A program made the translations under genes and the position numbers. Below are positions 30,794 to 39,941 of a DNA stretch of 64,000 nt, in pieces. The notes beneath the pieces are model-generated. The model was not told the origin of the DNA and searched no databases. It was given only the letters and a program-made list of their open reading frames with translations. This DNA comes from Streptomyces hiroshimensis. Lineage in GTDB: Bacteria > Actinomycetota > Actinomycetes > Streptomycetales > Streptomycetaceae. The stretch's first letter is position 1. Every line of letters begins with the position of its first letter. The stretch lies in NCBI RefSeq assembly GCF_014650335.1, contig NZ_BMUT01000020.1, positions 1 through 64,000 of the forward strand. The letters are read 5' to 3'.

Positions 30794-32419
30794 TCAGTGC
30801 AGCACCGGTACGGCCTCCAGCAGCTGCCGCGTGTACGGGTGTCCGGGCGCCTCCCATACGCGCTCGACGGGCCCCCTCTCCACGACGCGCCCTTCCTTCA
30901 TCACCACCACCTCGTCGCACAGATAGCGCACCACGCCGAGGTCGTGGGTGACGATGCACAGGGCCATCTCCCGCTCGGCCGTGACCTTGCTCAGGACGTC
31001 GAGGATCTGCGCCCGGACGGAGACGTCCAGCGCGCTGACCGGCTCGTCGGCGAGGAGGACGGACGGGCGGGGCGCCAGGGCCCGGGCGATGGCGATGCGC
31101 TGCCGCTGCCCTCCGGAGAACTGGTGCGGATAGCGGTCGGCCGCCTCCGCGGGCAGGCCCACGTCGGCGAGGAGCTCGGCCACGCGCGCCGTGGCCGCGG
31201 GCGAGCGGCGGTCCGGGAGCGGCTCGGCGATGATGTCCCGTACGCGCATGCGGGGGTCGAGCGAGCCCATGGGGTCCTGGAAGACCACTTGAAGTCCGTG
31301 GCCGGCCACCTTTCCGGCTGCCCCCGGGCCGCCCGCCCCTCCCGCCACCCCCGGCCCGTCGACCGTCCCCGACGTCGGCCGGTCCAGGCCCGACAGCAGC
31401 CGCAGCAGCGTGGTCTTCCCCGATCCGGACTCGCCCACCACGCCGACGCGCCCGCCCGCGCGCAGGTCCAGGTCCAGGCCCTCCAGCGCCGTGAAGTGCG
31501 TGCGCGGCGCGAAGAGGGCGCGGCGGGGGCGGGCGTAACGGCGGGTCAGGCCACGGGCCTTGAGCAGCGTCCTCGGCTCGGCCGGGGCCGGGGGACGCGA
31601 GGCCGGGACTGCCGGACGCGAGGCCGGGACCGTCAGGTCGGAGGCCTTCAGCAGGGCCCGGGTGTACGGGTGCTCCGGGCGGCGCAGCACCTGCTCCACC
31701 GGCCCGCTCTCGACGATCTCCCCCTCGTACATCACCAGCACGCGGTGGCACACGGACGCGACGAGCGCGAGATCGTGGCTGATGTAGAGCACCGCCGTGC
31801 CGCGCTCGTCGGACACGCCCGTGACAAGGTCGACGATCTCCTTCTGCACCGTGACGTCCAGGGCGGTGGTCGGCTCGTCGCAGATCAGCAGGGCGGGGTC
31901 GGTCGCGAGGGCGCCGCCGAGGACGGCGCGCTGGCGCTGGCCGCCGGAGAGCTGGTGGGGGTAGGCGCGGGCGGCCCGGGCGGGGTCGGGCAGCCGCAGC
32001 CGGTCCAGGAGGTCCACCGCGGTGGCGAGGGCGGCGGCCCGGCCGGGGCGTTCGCTCCGGGCGCCGTGCAGCCGCAGCGCCTCGGCGACCTGGGGGCCCA
32101 CCTTCATCACGGGGTTGAGGGCCGTCATCGGCTCCTGGAACACCATGCCGGCGAGCCGCCCGCGTACGGCCGACAGCTCGCGGTCCGTGGCGCCCAGCAG
32201 GTCGAACGGGACGCCGTCGAGGCGCGCGCTGCCCCCGGCCCGCAGCCCCTCGCCCAGGAGGCCCAGCAGGGCGAGGGCCGTGAGGGTCTTGCCCGAGCCG
32301 GACTCGCCGATGATGCCGACGCGCTCGCCCCGGTCGACGGTGAAGCCGACACCCCGCACGAGCGGCCGGTCGCCCGCGTCGACGGTGAGGCCGTCGACCT
32401 CCAGCAGCCTGCTGCTCAC
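30794..32419 (-). CDS. Oligopeptide ABC transporter, fused duplicate ATPases (OppD-OppF)
   Basis: This 541-residue protein contains two ABC nucleotide-binding domains. The first has Walker A GESGSGKT and signature LSGGQRQR with Walker B LLICDEP. The second has Walker A GESGSGKT, FSGGQRQR and LLADEP. OppD- and OppF-like domains are separate genes in many bacteria but are fused here. The GTG at 32419 overlaps the permease stop. It is last in the importer operon. Confidence 0.93.
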   Translation of the reverse strand: MSSRLLEVDGLTVDAGDRPLVRGVGFTVDRGERVGIIGESGSGKTLTALALLGLLGEGLRAGGSARLDGVPFDLLGATDRELSAVRGRLAGMVFQEPMTALNPVMKVGPQVAEALRLHGARSERPGRAAALATAVDLLDRLRLPDPARAARAYPHQLSGGQRQRAVLGGALATDPALLICDEPTTALDVTVQKEIVDLVTGVSDERGTAVLYISHDLALVASVCHRVLVMYEGEIVESGPVEQVLRRPEHPYTRALLKASDLTVPASRPAVPASRPPAPAEPRTLLKARGLTRRYARPRRALFAPRTHFTALEGLDLDLRAGGRVGVVGESGSGKTTLLRLLSGLDRPTSGTVDGPGVAGGAGGPGAAGKVAGHGLQVVFQDPMGSLDPRMRVRDIIAEPLPDRRSPAATARVAELLADVGLPAEAADRYPHQFSGGQRQRIAIARALAPRPSVLLADEPVSALDVSVRAQILDVLSKVTAEREMALCIVTHDLGVVRYLCDEVVVMKEGRVVERGPVERVWEAPGHPYTRQLLEAVPVLH

Positions 32420-33258
32420 CGGACACCTTCCAGCGTGGGGTCGAAGCGGTCCCGCAGGCCGTCGCCGAGGAGGTTGAGGCCGAGGACGGCGGCCGCGACG
32501 GCGAGGCCGGGCCACAGGCACAGCTCCGGCTTGTCGAAGAGGAGCTCCTGCGAGTCGAGCAGCATGCGGCCCCAGGACGGCGTGGGCGGCGGGGTGCCGA
32601 GCCCGAGGTAGGACAGCGCGGCCTCGGCCAGCACGGCGGTCGCGAAGGCCACCGACGCCTGGACGATGACGACGTCCCGGATGTTCGGCAGGACGTGCCG
32701 CACGGCGATGGCCGCGCGCGTGCGGCGGGCGAGCCGGGCGGCGTCGACGTACTCCGCGGCCATGACGCGCAGCGTGGCGGCGCGGGCCACGCGCGCGAAG
32801 CCGGGGGCGGAGGCGATGCCGATGGCCACCATGGCGGTGAGGGTGCTCGTGCCGTAGACCGCCGCCAGCATGATGGCGAGCAGGAGGGCGGGGAAGGCCA
32901 GCAGAAAATCGCTCACTCTCATCAGCAGCGCGCTGAGCGGGCCGCCCGACATGCCCGCGGCGACCCCCATCGGTACTCCGATGGCGACGGCGAAGCCGAC
33001 CGCGACGACGCCGACGAAGACGGTCGTACGGGCACCGGTCATCAGCCGGCTGACGACGTCGCGCCCGAACTGGTCGGTGCCCAGCAGGTGCTCCCCGCCG
33101 GGCGGCAGCAGGCGCTGCGCCGCTTCCACATGCGTGGGGTCGTAGGGCGTCCACAGGAGGGACAGGAGGGCGAGCGCCAGGATGAGAGTGACGAGAATTC
33201 CGCCGGCGGTGAGGGCGGGACGGCGGGCGAGCCGCCCGAGGAGGCTCCTGGCCTTCAT
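32416..33258 (-). CDS. Oligopeptide ABC permease (DppC/OppC type)
   Basis: This 280-residue inner-membrane permease has an N-terminal helix, periplasmic segment with LGTDQFGRDVVSRLMTGART, and the EAA loop (EYVDAARLARRTRAAIAVRH). Residues after that predict about five more helices. The ATG at 33258 overlaps the preceding permease stop. It works with the adjacent DppB-type subunit. Confidence 0.94.
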   Translation of the reverse strand: MKARSLLGRLARRPALTAGGILVTLILALALLSLLWTPYDPTHVEAAQRLLPPGGEHLLGTDQFGRDVVSRLMTGARTTVFVGVVAVGFAVAIGVPMGVAAGMSGGPLSALLMRVSDFLLAFPALLLAIMLAAVYGTSTLTAMVAIGIASAPGFARVARAATLRVMAAEYVDAARLARRTRAAIAVRHVLPNIRDVVIVQASVAFATAVLAEAALSYLGLGTPPPTPSWGRMLLDSQELLFDKPELCLWPGLAVAAAVLGLNLLGDGLRDRFDPTLEGVR

Positions 33259-34199
33259 CAGCGGCTCCGCAGGCGTGGGTCGACCAGGTGGTAGAGCAGG
33301 TCGGTGACGACGTTGAGCACGAGCACGGCCACGACCAGGACGATCACCACGCCCTGGACGACCAGCAGGTCGCGGTCGGCGACCGACTGCAGCAGGAGAT
33401 CGCCCAGCCCCGGGATCACGAAGACCCGCTCGACCACGACGGCACCGACGAGGACGGTGGACAGCTGAAGCCCGAGGACGGTCAGGACGGGCACCGCCGC
33501 ATTGGGCAGTCCGTGCCGCCACAGCGCGCCCCGGCGCCGGCGTCCCTTGGCCCGCGCCGTGCGCAGGAAGTCCTGGTGCAGGACGGTGAGGACGGCTGAG
33601 CGCACGTAGCGGGTGAGCACCGCGCCCTGTACGAGGCCGAGGGACAGGCACGGCAGGACGAGCTGCCGGGCCCAGGTGGCGGGGTCCTCGGCGAGCGGGG
33701 TGTAGCCGCCGGCCGGCAGCGCCCCGGCCCGGACGGCGAAGACGTAGACGAGCAGGATGCCCGCGAGGAAGGCGGGGACCGCGATGCCCGCCTGGCTGAG
33801 CGCGGACAGCACCGCGCCTGCCGGCCTGCGGTGCCAGGCGGCGGCCAGCACGCCCGTGGGCAGCGCGAAGAGGAGCGCCACGAGCATGCCGCCGAGCGCC
33901 AGCCAGCAGGTGACGCCGAAGCGGTCGGCGATCCGGGGGCCGATGGGGTCGTGGCTGATGTACGAGGTGCCGAAGTCGCCGTGCAGCAGACCCTGTGCCC
34001 AGTCGGCGTACTGGACGACGAGCGGGCGGTCGGTGCCGAAGGAGTGCCGCAGGGACGCCAGCTCCGCCTGGCCGGCGTTCGTCCCGAGGACGACCTCGGC
34101 CGGGTCGCCGGGCAGGACGGAGAGGAACGCGAACACGACGAAGCTGGCGATCACGGCGCTGACCAGCAGCGACGCCGTCCTGCGCAGGAACACCCGCAT
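33258..34199 (-). CDS. Oligopeptide ABC permease (DppB/OppB type)
   Basis: This 313-residue permease has the N-terminal helix (LLVSAVIASFVVFAFLSVLP), GDPAEVVLG, and the EAA-type loop (DFLRTARAKGRRRRGALWRH). It forms the transmembrane channel with the DppC-like subunit. It begins 13 bp after the binding-protein stop. Confidence 0.94.
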   Translation of the reverse strand: MRVFLRRTASLLVSAVIASFVVFAFLSVLPGDPAEVVLGTNAGQAELASLRHSFGTDRPLVVQYADWAQGLLHGDFGTSYISHDPIGPRIADRFGVTCWLALGGMLVALLFALPTGVLAAAWHRRPAGAVLSALSQAGIAVPAFLAGILLVYVFAVRAGALPAGGYTPLAEDPATWARQLVLPCLSLGLVQGAVLTRYVRSAVLTVLHQDFLRTARAKGRRRRGALWRHGLPNAAVPVLTVLGLQLSTVLVGAVVVERVFVIPGLGDLLLQSVADRDLLVVQGVVIVLVVAVLVLNVVTDLLYHLVDPRLRSR

Positions 34200-34212
34200 G
34201 CCGGGGCCGCTC

Positions 34213-35760
34213 CTACTTCTTCTTCGCCCAGCGGATGCCCGCGAGGTCGAGGCCCTCGCCGACCTGGTTGACGGGCAGGCCGGTGACGTCCTTGTCGGCC
34301 ACCATCAGGTTGGGCATCAGGTAGAGCCAGTCGGCCGCGGCGTCGTCGGAGAGCAGGCGGGCGGCCTCGCGGTAGCGGGCGGCCTCGTCCTCGGGGCGGC
34401 CGGAGTCGGCGTCCTTGAGGAGCTTGGCATAGGCCGGGTTGTCGTAGCGGAAGTAGTAGCCCGGGTCGGCGAACGTCCACAGGTCGCGCGGCTCGGTGTG
34501 GGCGATGACGGAGAGGTCGTAGTCGGCCTTGTTGTAGACCTCGGACAGCCAGCGGGCCGGGAATTCGAGGGGCTCGATCTCCGCCTTGAGCCCGACCTGG
34601 TCGAGCTGGGACTTCACGACCTGCGCGGCGGACATCGCGTACGGCATGTTGGGCACCCGGAACTTCACGGTCCGGCCCTCGGCGCCCGCGTCCTTCAGCA
34701 GCTGCCGCGCCTTGGCGGGGTCGTACGGATAGCTGCCGGTCAGGTCCTCGTACCAGGGGTCGGTGGGGCTGGCCATCGTGCCGATGAGCTTGCCGTGCCC
34801 GGCGCGGGAGGTCTCCACGAGCGCCTTGTGGTCGATGGCGTGGCGCACGGCCTGGCGCACCCGCTTGTCCTTGAAGGGCTCGCGGGAGTTGTTCATCGAC
34901 AGGACGACCTCGCCGGTGGAGGATCCCTCGATGGTCCGGAAGCGGTTCTTGTCGGAGAAGCGCGACAGCGACTCCGGGGCCTGGACCGTGCCGACGACGT
35001 CGATGCCCTTGGTCAGCAGGGCGTTGTTCATCGCCCCGGCGTCCTTGAAGTACTTCAGCGTGACCTTGCCGAGCTCCGGCTTGCCGCCCCAGTAGGAGCC
35101 GTTGCGGTCGAGGACGATGCGGTCGCCGCGGCGGCGCTCGGCCAGCTTGAAGGGGCCTGTCCCGACCGGGTGGTTGGCGAGGTCGGTCACGCCGGTGCGG
35201 CTGAACATGGCGCCGATGCGCGTGGTCATGGCGTAGAGCCAGCCGTTGCTCGCGTGGTTCAGCGTGACCTTGACCCTGTGGTCGCCGGTCTTCTCCGCCT
35301 TCTCGACGACGTCCATCTGGCGGGCCGTCTTCAGCTTCCAGTCCTTCTTCACCCGGTCGATGGAGAAGACCGCGTCGTCGGCGGTGAACTCGGCGCCGCT
35401 GGTGAACTTCACGCCCTTGCGGAGGTGGAAGGTGTACGTACGGCCGTCGTCGGAGCGCTCGTAGCGCTCGGCGAGCAGGGGCTGGATCCTGCCCTGCTGG
35501 TCCACCCGGACCAGGCCCTCGTAGATGCTGCCCAGCGTGGCCTGCGGGACGGCCGCGCCGTCGGTGGTGGTGAAGTCGAGGCTGGCGGGCTCGGCGATGA
35601 GGCCGATGGAGAGGGAATCCGCGGAGCCGGAACCGGAGCCGGAACCCGATCCGCCGCCGGAGCCGCACGCGGCCGCCAGGGTGCCTGCTAAGAGGGCACA
35701 GCCGGTCACGCGGGCGGTACGTCGCAGCGCTGCCCCTGACCGGGCGGTTGACTTGGCCAC
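34213..35760 (-). CDS. Extracellular peptide-binding lipoprotein (SBP family 5)
   Basis: This 515-residue solute-binding protein has a signal peptide ending at a lipobox-like LAAAC and a Gly/Ser spacer before the mature domain. Family 5 marks include LAERYERSDDGRTYTFHLRK and the later YFRYDNPAYAKLLKDADSGR. It delivers peptides to the permease and starts the operon. The GTG at 35760 follows GGAG. Confidence 0.93.
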   Translation of the reverse strand: MAKSTARSGAALRRTARVTGCALLAGTLAAACGSGGGSGSGSGSGSADSLSIGLIAEPASLDFTTTDGAAVPQATLGSIYEGLVRVDQQGRIQPLLAERYERSDDGRTYTFHLRKGVKFTSGAEFTADDAVFSIDRVKKDWKLKTARQMDVVEKAEKTGDHRVKVTLNHASNGWLYAMTTRIGAMFSRTGVTDLANHPVGTGPFKLAERRRGDRIVLDRNGSYWGGKPELGKVTLKYFKDAGAMNNALLTKGIDVVGTVQAPESLSRFSDKNRFRTIEGSSTGEVVLSMNNSREPFKDKRVRQAVRHAIDHKALVETSRAGHGKLIGTMASPTDPWYEDLTGSYPYDPAKARQLLKDAGAEGRTVKFRVPNMPYAMSAAQVVKSQLDQVGLKAEIEPLEFPARWLSEVYNKADYDLSVIAHTEPRDLWTFADPGYYFRYDNPAYAKLLKDADSGRPEDEAARYREAARLLSDDAAADWLYLMPNLMVADKDVTGLPVNQVGEGLDLAGIRWAKKK

Positions 35761-35776
35761 TGTGTCTCCGTGTCTC

Positions 35777-35824
35777 TGCGTCTGTCGTCGCGTCTGTCGT
35801 CGCGTCTGTCGTCGCGCCTGCCGC
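35777..35824. repeat. 12-bp tandem repeat in the leader of the peptide-binding-protein gene
   Basis: CGTCTGTCGTCG is repeated perfectly at 35777, 35789 and 35801, with a degenerate fourth copy at 35813. It lies 17 bp upstream of the GTG start, inside the presumed 5' leader of the importer transcript. Confidence 0.8.
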
Positions 35825-35962
35825 TGCTTCCCCGTGTCGCCGTGTCCTCCCGGAAACTAACCACCGGCGCGTGTTCCACACCATGGAAGCGGGAGCGAAG
35901 GTGATCGAGTTCACGCACAATCACGACACTCCGCCTCTGCCGTCGCACCGCCACCAACTCCA

Positions 35963-35991
35963 TTGACCGTGCGCCGACTTCGAATCATGAT
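35963..35991 (+). promoter_or_regulatory. Promoter of the TauD/TfdA dioxygenase gene
   Basis: TTGACC (35963-35968) and CATGAT (35986-35991) have a 17-bp spacer. The start site would lie about 45 bp before the ATG at 36043. The same element pattern occurs at 30616. Confidence 0.55.
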
Positions 35992-36042
35992 CGATGTGCC
36001 GCGCAACTGCCGCATGCTCAGCGAATCCCGAGTGGAGTCCGT

Positions 36043-37053
36043 ATGCCTGCACCGTCCGCCGACGCCGTCCTCACCGAGCCCGTCACCGGGCCGTCCGCAT
36101 GGACGGCCGCCGACTTCACCGGCGAAAGCGACTGGGTGGTCACCCTCACGCCCGAGGAAATCGGCGACCTGGAAACGGCGCTCGCGGCGGCGAAAGCGCG
36201 CGGAATCCCGCTCGAACGGCTCACCGTCACGGACTTTCCGCTGCCCGTCCTCGGCAAGACATTCGAAGCCGCCGTCCAGGAGCTGGAGTTCGGGCGCGGA
36301 TTCACGCTCCTGCGCGGCCTCCCGGTGGAGCGCTGGACCCTGGAAGAGGCCCGGCTGGCGTACTGGGGCATCGCACTCCACCTCGGCACCCCCGTCTCCC
36401 AGAACGCCGCGGGCGAATTGATCGCGCACGTCAGGGACTACGGGGAGGGGGAGGTCACCGAATCCGCCACCCGCGCCTACCGGACCCGCTCCGAGCTGCC
36501 CTTCCACACCGACAGCTCCGACATCGTGGGCCTGCTGTGCCTGCGCCAGGCGGGCGAGGGCGGCGTCAGCACCCTCAGCAGCTCCATGACCGTCCACAAT
36601 CACCTCCTCGCACACCACCGGGAACTGCTCGGCCTGTACTACCGGGGATTCGTCTACGACCGGCGCGCGGAAGAGGGCTCCGGCGAACTCCCGTACTACC
36701 GGAACTCCGTGTACGGCTATTTCAACGGGCAGTTGAGCTGCCGCTTCTATATGACGCACTACATCGACTCCGCGGTACCGAAGTCGGGAATTCCGCTGAG
36801 CGGGATCGAGCGGCACGCGCTACGGGTCTTCCAGGACATCGCGGGCATGGACGAGTACCGCGTCGAGATGACCCTGCGCGCAGGTGATCTCCAGCTGCTG
36901 AACAACAACGTCGTCGTCCACGGCCGCTCCGCCTTCCGGGACGAGCCGGGCCGGCGCCGCGACCTGCTGCGCCTGTGGCTCAACACCCGGCACGCGCGGG
37001 ACCTGCCGGAAGGCTTCGCGGCCTTCAGGCACGGGATGCCGCGGACTCGCTGA
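36043..37053 (+). CDS. TauD/TfdA-family Fe(II)/2-oxoglutarate dioxygenase
   Basis: This 336-residue oxygenase hydroxylates or cleaves a small substrate using Fe(II) and 2-oxoglutarate. The iron ligands are visible: His155 and Asp157 (FHTDSSD) and the distal His293 (VVHGRSAF). The tail contains the expected arginine (RRRDLLRLW). The substrate is unknown; related proteins often act in peptide natural product pathways. Its stop codon lies inside the first of three 21-bp repeats, and its end overlaps the convergent PPTase gene by 29 bp. Confidence 0.88.
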   Translation: MPAPSADAVLTEPVTGPSAWTAADFTGESDWVVTLTPEEIGDLETALAAAKARGIPLERLTVTDFPLPVLGKTFEAAVQELEFGRGFTLLRGLPVERWTLEEARLAYWGIALHLGTPVSQNAAGELIAHVRDYGEGEVTESATRAYRTRSELPFHTDSSDIVGLLCLRQAGEGGVSTLSSSMTVHNHLLAHHRELLGLYYRGFVYDRRAEEGSGELPYYRNSVYGYFNGQLSCRFYMTHYIDSAVPKSGIPLSGIERHALRVFQDIAGMDEYRVEMTLRAGDLQLLNNNVVVHGRSAFRDEPGRRRDLLRLWLNTRHARDLPEGFAAFRHGMPRTR

Positions 37054-37816
37054 CCGGCGCCGTGGACTCGCTGACCGGTGCCGTGGACTCGCTGACGGGT
37101 GCCGCCGGCGTGGTCCCGGCGGGGGCGGGGGCGGGCAGGGCGACGGCGGTGAGCACGAAGCCGCCGCCCGCGGCCCACCGGCCGGTGAAACCGCCCAGCC
37201 GGACGCCGCCCACGACGGGACCGGGCACGAGGAGCCGGGCCGAGAAGGTGCGGGCGCCGGGGTCGATCTCCAGCTCCGCCTCCACGAAGTCCAGCTCCTG
37301 CCCGGTCAGCGGATACCACGTCTTGAAGACGCTCTCCTTGGCGCTGAACAGCAGCCTGTCCCAGTGCACGCCGGGCCGCTCCGCGGCGAGCCGCTGGACG
37401 GCCGCGCGCTCGGACGGCAGCGCGATGACGCCGAGGACGCCCTCCGGGAGCGGCCCGTTCGGCTCGGCGTCGATGCCCACCGAGGCCAGGGTGTCCGCCC
37501 GGGCCACGACGGCCGCCTGGAAGCCGTCGCAGTGCGTCATGCTGCCGACCACGCCGTCGGGCCACTGCGGGGCGCCGCGCCGGTTCGGGACGAGGGGCAT
37601 CGGCGGGAGCCCGAGCCGCCCCAGCGCCCTGCGCGCACAGGCCCGTACGGCCGCGAACTCCTGCTGCCGCTTGGGCACGGCGCGGGCGACGACGGCCGCT
37701 TCCTCGGGATAGAGGCCGAGTTCCCCGGGGAGGACGCCGCGCGAGGAGGACTGCTGCGGCGGAAGGGCGAAGCTCTCCTCCGCGACGGCCTCCACCGGCA
37801 GAATCTGCTCGATCAT
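37025..37816 (-). CDS. Sfp-type 4'-phosphopantetheinyl transferase
   Basis: This 263-residue enzyme activates carrier proteins of NRPS/PKS systems by transferring phosphopantetheine from CoA. The magnesium-binding residues Asp116 and Glu118 (GIDAEPNG) and the FSAKESVFK motif (Glu161, Lys165) are present. The C-terminus carries three copies of the peptide APVSEST, encoded by 21-bp DNA repeats. Its start overlaps the phosphoesterase stop (ATGA), a common Streptomyces pairing. Confidence 0.92.
   Translation of the reverse strand: MIEQILPVEAVAEESFALPPQQSSSRGVLPGELGLYPEEAAVVARAVPKRQQEFAAVRACARRALGRLGLPPMPLVPNRRGAPQWPDGVVGSMTHCDGFQAAVVARADTLASVGIDAEPNGPLPEGVLGVIALPSERAAVQRLAAERPGVHWDRLLFSAKESVFKTWYPLTGQELDFVEAELEIDPGARTFSARLLVPGPVVGGVRLGGFTGRWAAGGGFVLTAVALPAPAPAGTTPAAPVSESTAPVSESTAPVSESAASRA
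37043..37105. repeat. 21-bp tandem repeat, three copies, at the TauD/PPTase 3' overlap
   Basis: GGACTCGCTGACCGG-type units start at 37043, 37064 and 37085. The first includes the TauD stop codon. Read on the minus strand they encode the APVSEST repeats of the PPTase C-terminus, and 21 keeps that frame. Confidence 0.85.
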
Positions 37817-38685
37817 TCCCAGAACCCCTTCGCGCCGTCCCCCACCCTCTCGTCGGCCGGCCGGGGCAGGATCTGCCGCAGGGGCTTACGGGGCGGGCGC
37901 GGGCGCCACTCGCGCGGATAGCCGATGGAGACCTCCTCGAACCGCACCCCGTCGTGCCAGGTGACGCGGGGGATGTGGAGGTGGCCGTAGACGGCGGCCG
38001 CGGCCCGGAAGCGAAGGTGCCAGTCCGCGGTCAGCTCGGTGCCGCACCACTGCGCGAAATCCGGGTAGCGCAGGATCCTGGTGGGCTCGCGCACCAGCGG
38101 GAAGTGGTTGACCAGGACGGTGCGGTGCGCGGGGTCGACGGCGGCCAGGCGGCGCTCGGTGTACTGCACGCGCGCGTGGCACCACGTATCGCGGCCGGAG
38201 TAGGGCTCGTGGTGCAGGAAGTGCTCGTCGGCGCAGACGACTCCGGCGTCGTAGGCGCGGCGGAGCGACTCCTCCTTGGTGTGCGCGCCGGGCACGCGGA
38301 AGGTGTAGTCGTAGAGCACGAAGAGCGGGGCCACGGCGACCGGGCCGCCCTCGCCCTGCCACACGGGGTAGGGATCCTCGGGGGTGGCGACGCCGAGGCT
38401 GCGGCACAGCTCCACCAGGTGCAGATATCGCGTCTCGCCACGCAGGTCGACAGGGTCCTGCGGGTGGGTCCACAGCTCGTGATTGCCGGGCGCCCAGACC
38501 ACTTTGGCGAATCGCTCGGCGAGCAGGCGCAGCGTCCATTCGATGTCCGCGTACTGCTCGCCGACATCGCCCGCGACAATGAGCCAGTCGTCGTCGCTCT
38601 CGGGCCGGAGCGTTTCGACGAGCGCGCGATTCTCTTTGTAGGCGACGTGCAGATCGCTGACGGCCAGCAGTTTTCCGTTGGGCAC
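37813..38685 (-). CDS. Calcineurin-like metallophosphoesterase
   Basis: This 290-residue enzyme has the phosphoesterase motifs SDLHVAYK, GDVGEQ, GNHELWT, NHFPLVREP and GHLHIPR, so it should bind two metal ions and hydrolyse phosphoesters. The substrate is unknown. The GTG at 38685 is preceded by three tandem 11-bp units that each carry AAGGA. It is co-transcribed with the PPTase gene that follows. Confidence 0.92.
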   Translation of the reverse strand: MPNGKLLAVSDLHVAYKENRALVETLRPESDDDWLIVAGDVGEQYADIEWTLRLLAERFAKVVWAPGNHELWTHPQDPVDLRGETRYLHLVELCRSLGVATPEDPYPVWQGEGGPVAVAPLFVLYDYTFRVPGAHTKEESLRRAYDAGVVCADEHFLHHEPYSGRDTWCHARVQYTERRLAAVDPAHRTVLVNHFPLVREPTRILRYPDFAQWCGTELTADWHLRFRAAAAVYGHLHIPRVTWHDGVRFEEVSIGYPREWRPRPPRKPLRQILPRPADERVGDGAKGFWE

Positions 38686-38690
38686 TGTGT

Positions 38691-38723
38691 GTCCTTCTCG
38701 AGTCCTTCTCGAGTCCTTCTCGA
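38691..38723. repeat. Triplicated ribosome-binding region of the phosphoesterase gene
   Basis: GTCCTTCTCGA is repeated three times (38691-38701, 38702-38712, 38713-38723). On the minus strand each copy reads TCGAGAAGGAC, so the nearest AAGGA sits in the usual place for the GTG start and two spares lie upstream. Confidence 0.8.
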
Positions 38724-38971
38724 TGAATCCTCTGTCCGAACCGGAACACCCCTGTGTTCCGGCGCACTTCGAGCCGGCACGACGTATGTCTGCGCCCTAC
38801 AAGGGAACCTAATACGCCCAGGGTGCCCGAAGGAACCCCTACCGGCCACGAGCCTGTCTCCAGGGCCCTCCTCCAGGGCTTCCTCTAGGGCCTCCTCTAG
38901 GACCTCCCGACGTATCCTGCCCGGGACCCGAAAGGCAGCAACTGAACGGCTCCGAAGGGAAAAACAGCACG

Positions 38972-39760
38972 ATGACCCTGTCCCCCACTGACAACCAAAA
39001 GTGGATTCGCCGATACCATCCCGCGCAGGACGCCCCGGTCCGCCTCGTGTGCCTGCCGCACGCCGGAGGGGCGGCGAGCTATTTCTTCCCGGTGTCGAAG
39101 GCGCTCTCGCCTGCGGTCGACGTGCTCGCAGTCCAGTACCCCGGCCGGCAGGACCGGCGCGCGGACCCTTGCATCGAAAACCTGTCCGAGCTGGCGGACC
39201 TGACCACCGAGGCCCTCCTCCCCTGGACCGACCGCCCCCTGGCCCTCTTCGGCCACAGCATGGGCGCGACCCTGGCCTACGAGGTCACGCTGCGCCTGGA
39301 GGAGCGGGGCATCAAGCCCACCGCCCTCTTCGTCTCCGGCCGCCGCGCCCCCTCCCGCCACCGCGACGAGACGGTGCACCTGCGCGACGACGCGGGCCTG
39401 ATCGAGGAGCTCCGCGTGCTGAGCGGCACCGACACCCAGATGCTGGACGACCGGGAGGTGCTGGAGATGGTCCTGCCGGCGCTCCGCGCCGACTACCGGG
39501 CGATAGAGACCCACCGCGCCCGCCCCGGCCTCCGAGTCGGCTGTCCCCTCCACGCACTGACCGGCGACAACGACCCCAAGGCCACCGTCGACGAGGTCCA
39601 GGACTGGGAGCACCACACCACCGCGCCCTTCGCGATCACCGTCCTCCCCGGCGGCCACTTCTACCTCAACGACCACAGCCGGGAGATCGTCGGCCTCATC
39701 TCGGACGGCATCGCCTCGGACGGCTTCACCTCCGGCGGCACCACGACCCCGGCCCGCTGA
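38972..39760 (+). CDS. Type II thioesterase (TEII)
   Basis: This 262-residue alpha/beta hydrolase has Ser96 in GHSMGA, a later Asp (TGDNDPKATV) and the His in LPGGHFYLND. Type II thioesterases release mis-primed acyl groups from NRPS/PKS carrier proteins. No NRPS or PKS gene is in the window, so it is an orphan helper, plausibly working with the nearby PPTase. The ATG at 38972 lacks a strong ribosome site (AAGGG is 15 bp upstream). Confidence 0.9.
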   Translation: MTLSPTDNQKWIRRYHPAQDAPVRLVCLPHAGGAASYFFPVSKALSPAVDVLAVQYPGRQDRRADPCIENLSELADLTTEALLPWTDRPLALFGHSMGATLAYEVTLRLEERGIKPTALFVSGRRAPSRHRDETVHLRDDAGLIEELRVLSGTDTQMLDDREVLEMVLPALRADYRAIETHRARPGLRVGCPLHALTGDNDPKATVDEVQDWEHHTTAPFAITVLPGGHFYLNDHSREIVGLISDGIASDGFTSGGTTTPAR

Positions 39761-39867
39761 CCTCCGAGGACTGCCCGGGACCGCCGCTGACCACCGTGTA
39801 CGGAGCACCCCTCCGGAGTGTGTAGACTTGGGCGCGCTGCTGAAGCCGGTTACGGATCAGGCAGCAT

Positions 39868-39941
39868 GCCGCCTTAGCTCAGTTGGCCAGAGCAACGCAC
39901 TCGTAATGCGTAGGTCTCGGGTTCGAATCCCGAAGGCGGCT
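39868..39941 (+). tRNA. tRNA-Thr (CGT anticodon)
   Basis: The cloverleaf is complete: acceptor stem GCCGCCT/AGGCGGC, anticodon stem ACGCA/TGCGT with loop CTCGTAA and anticodon CGT (39902-39904), and T arm GGGTTCGAATCCC. The 3' CCA is not encoded. Its 3' 42 nucleotides are part of a 43-bp sequence repeated at 51793-51835, so this tRNA is the attachment site of the element that follows; integration restores an intact gene. Confidence 0.97.

Noticed and set aside
30589..30951. Small plus-strand protein after the 30616 promoter
   Set aside because: The frame starts before the promoter -10 and runs into the antisense of the ABC ATPase gene; an RNA is more plausible.
36043..39760. A natural product cluster with TauD, PPTase and thioesterase
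   Set aside because: There is no NRPS, PKS or other core biosynthetic gene in or near this stretch of the window, so only helper genes can be claimed.
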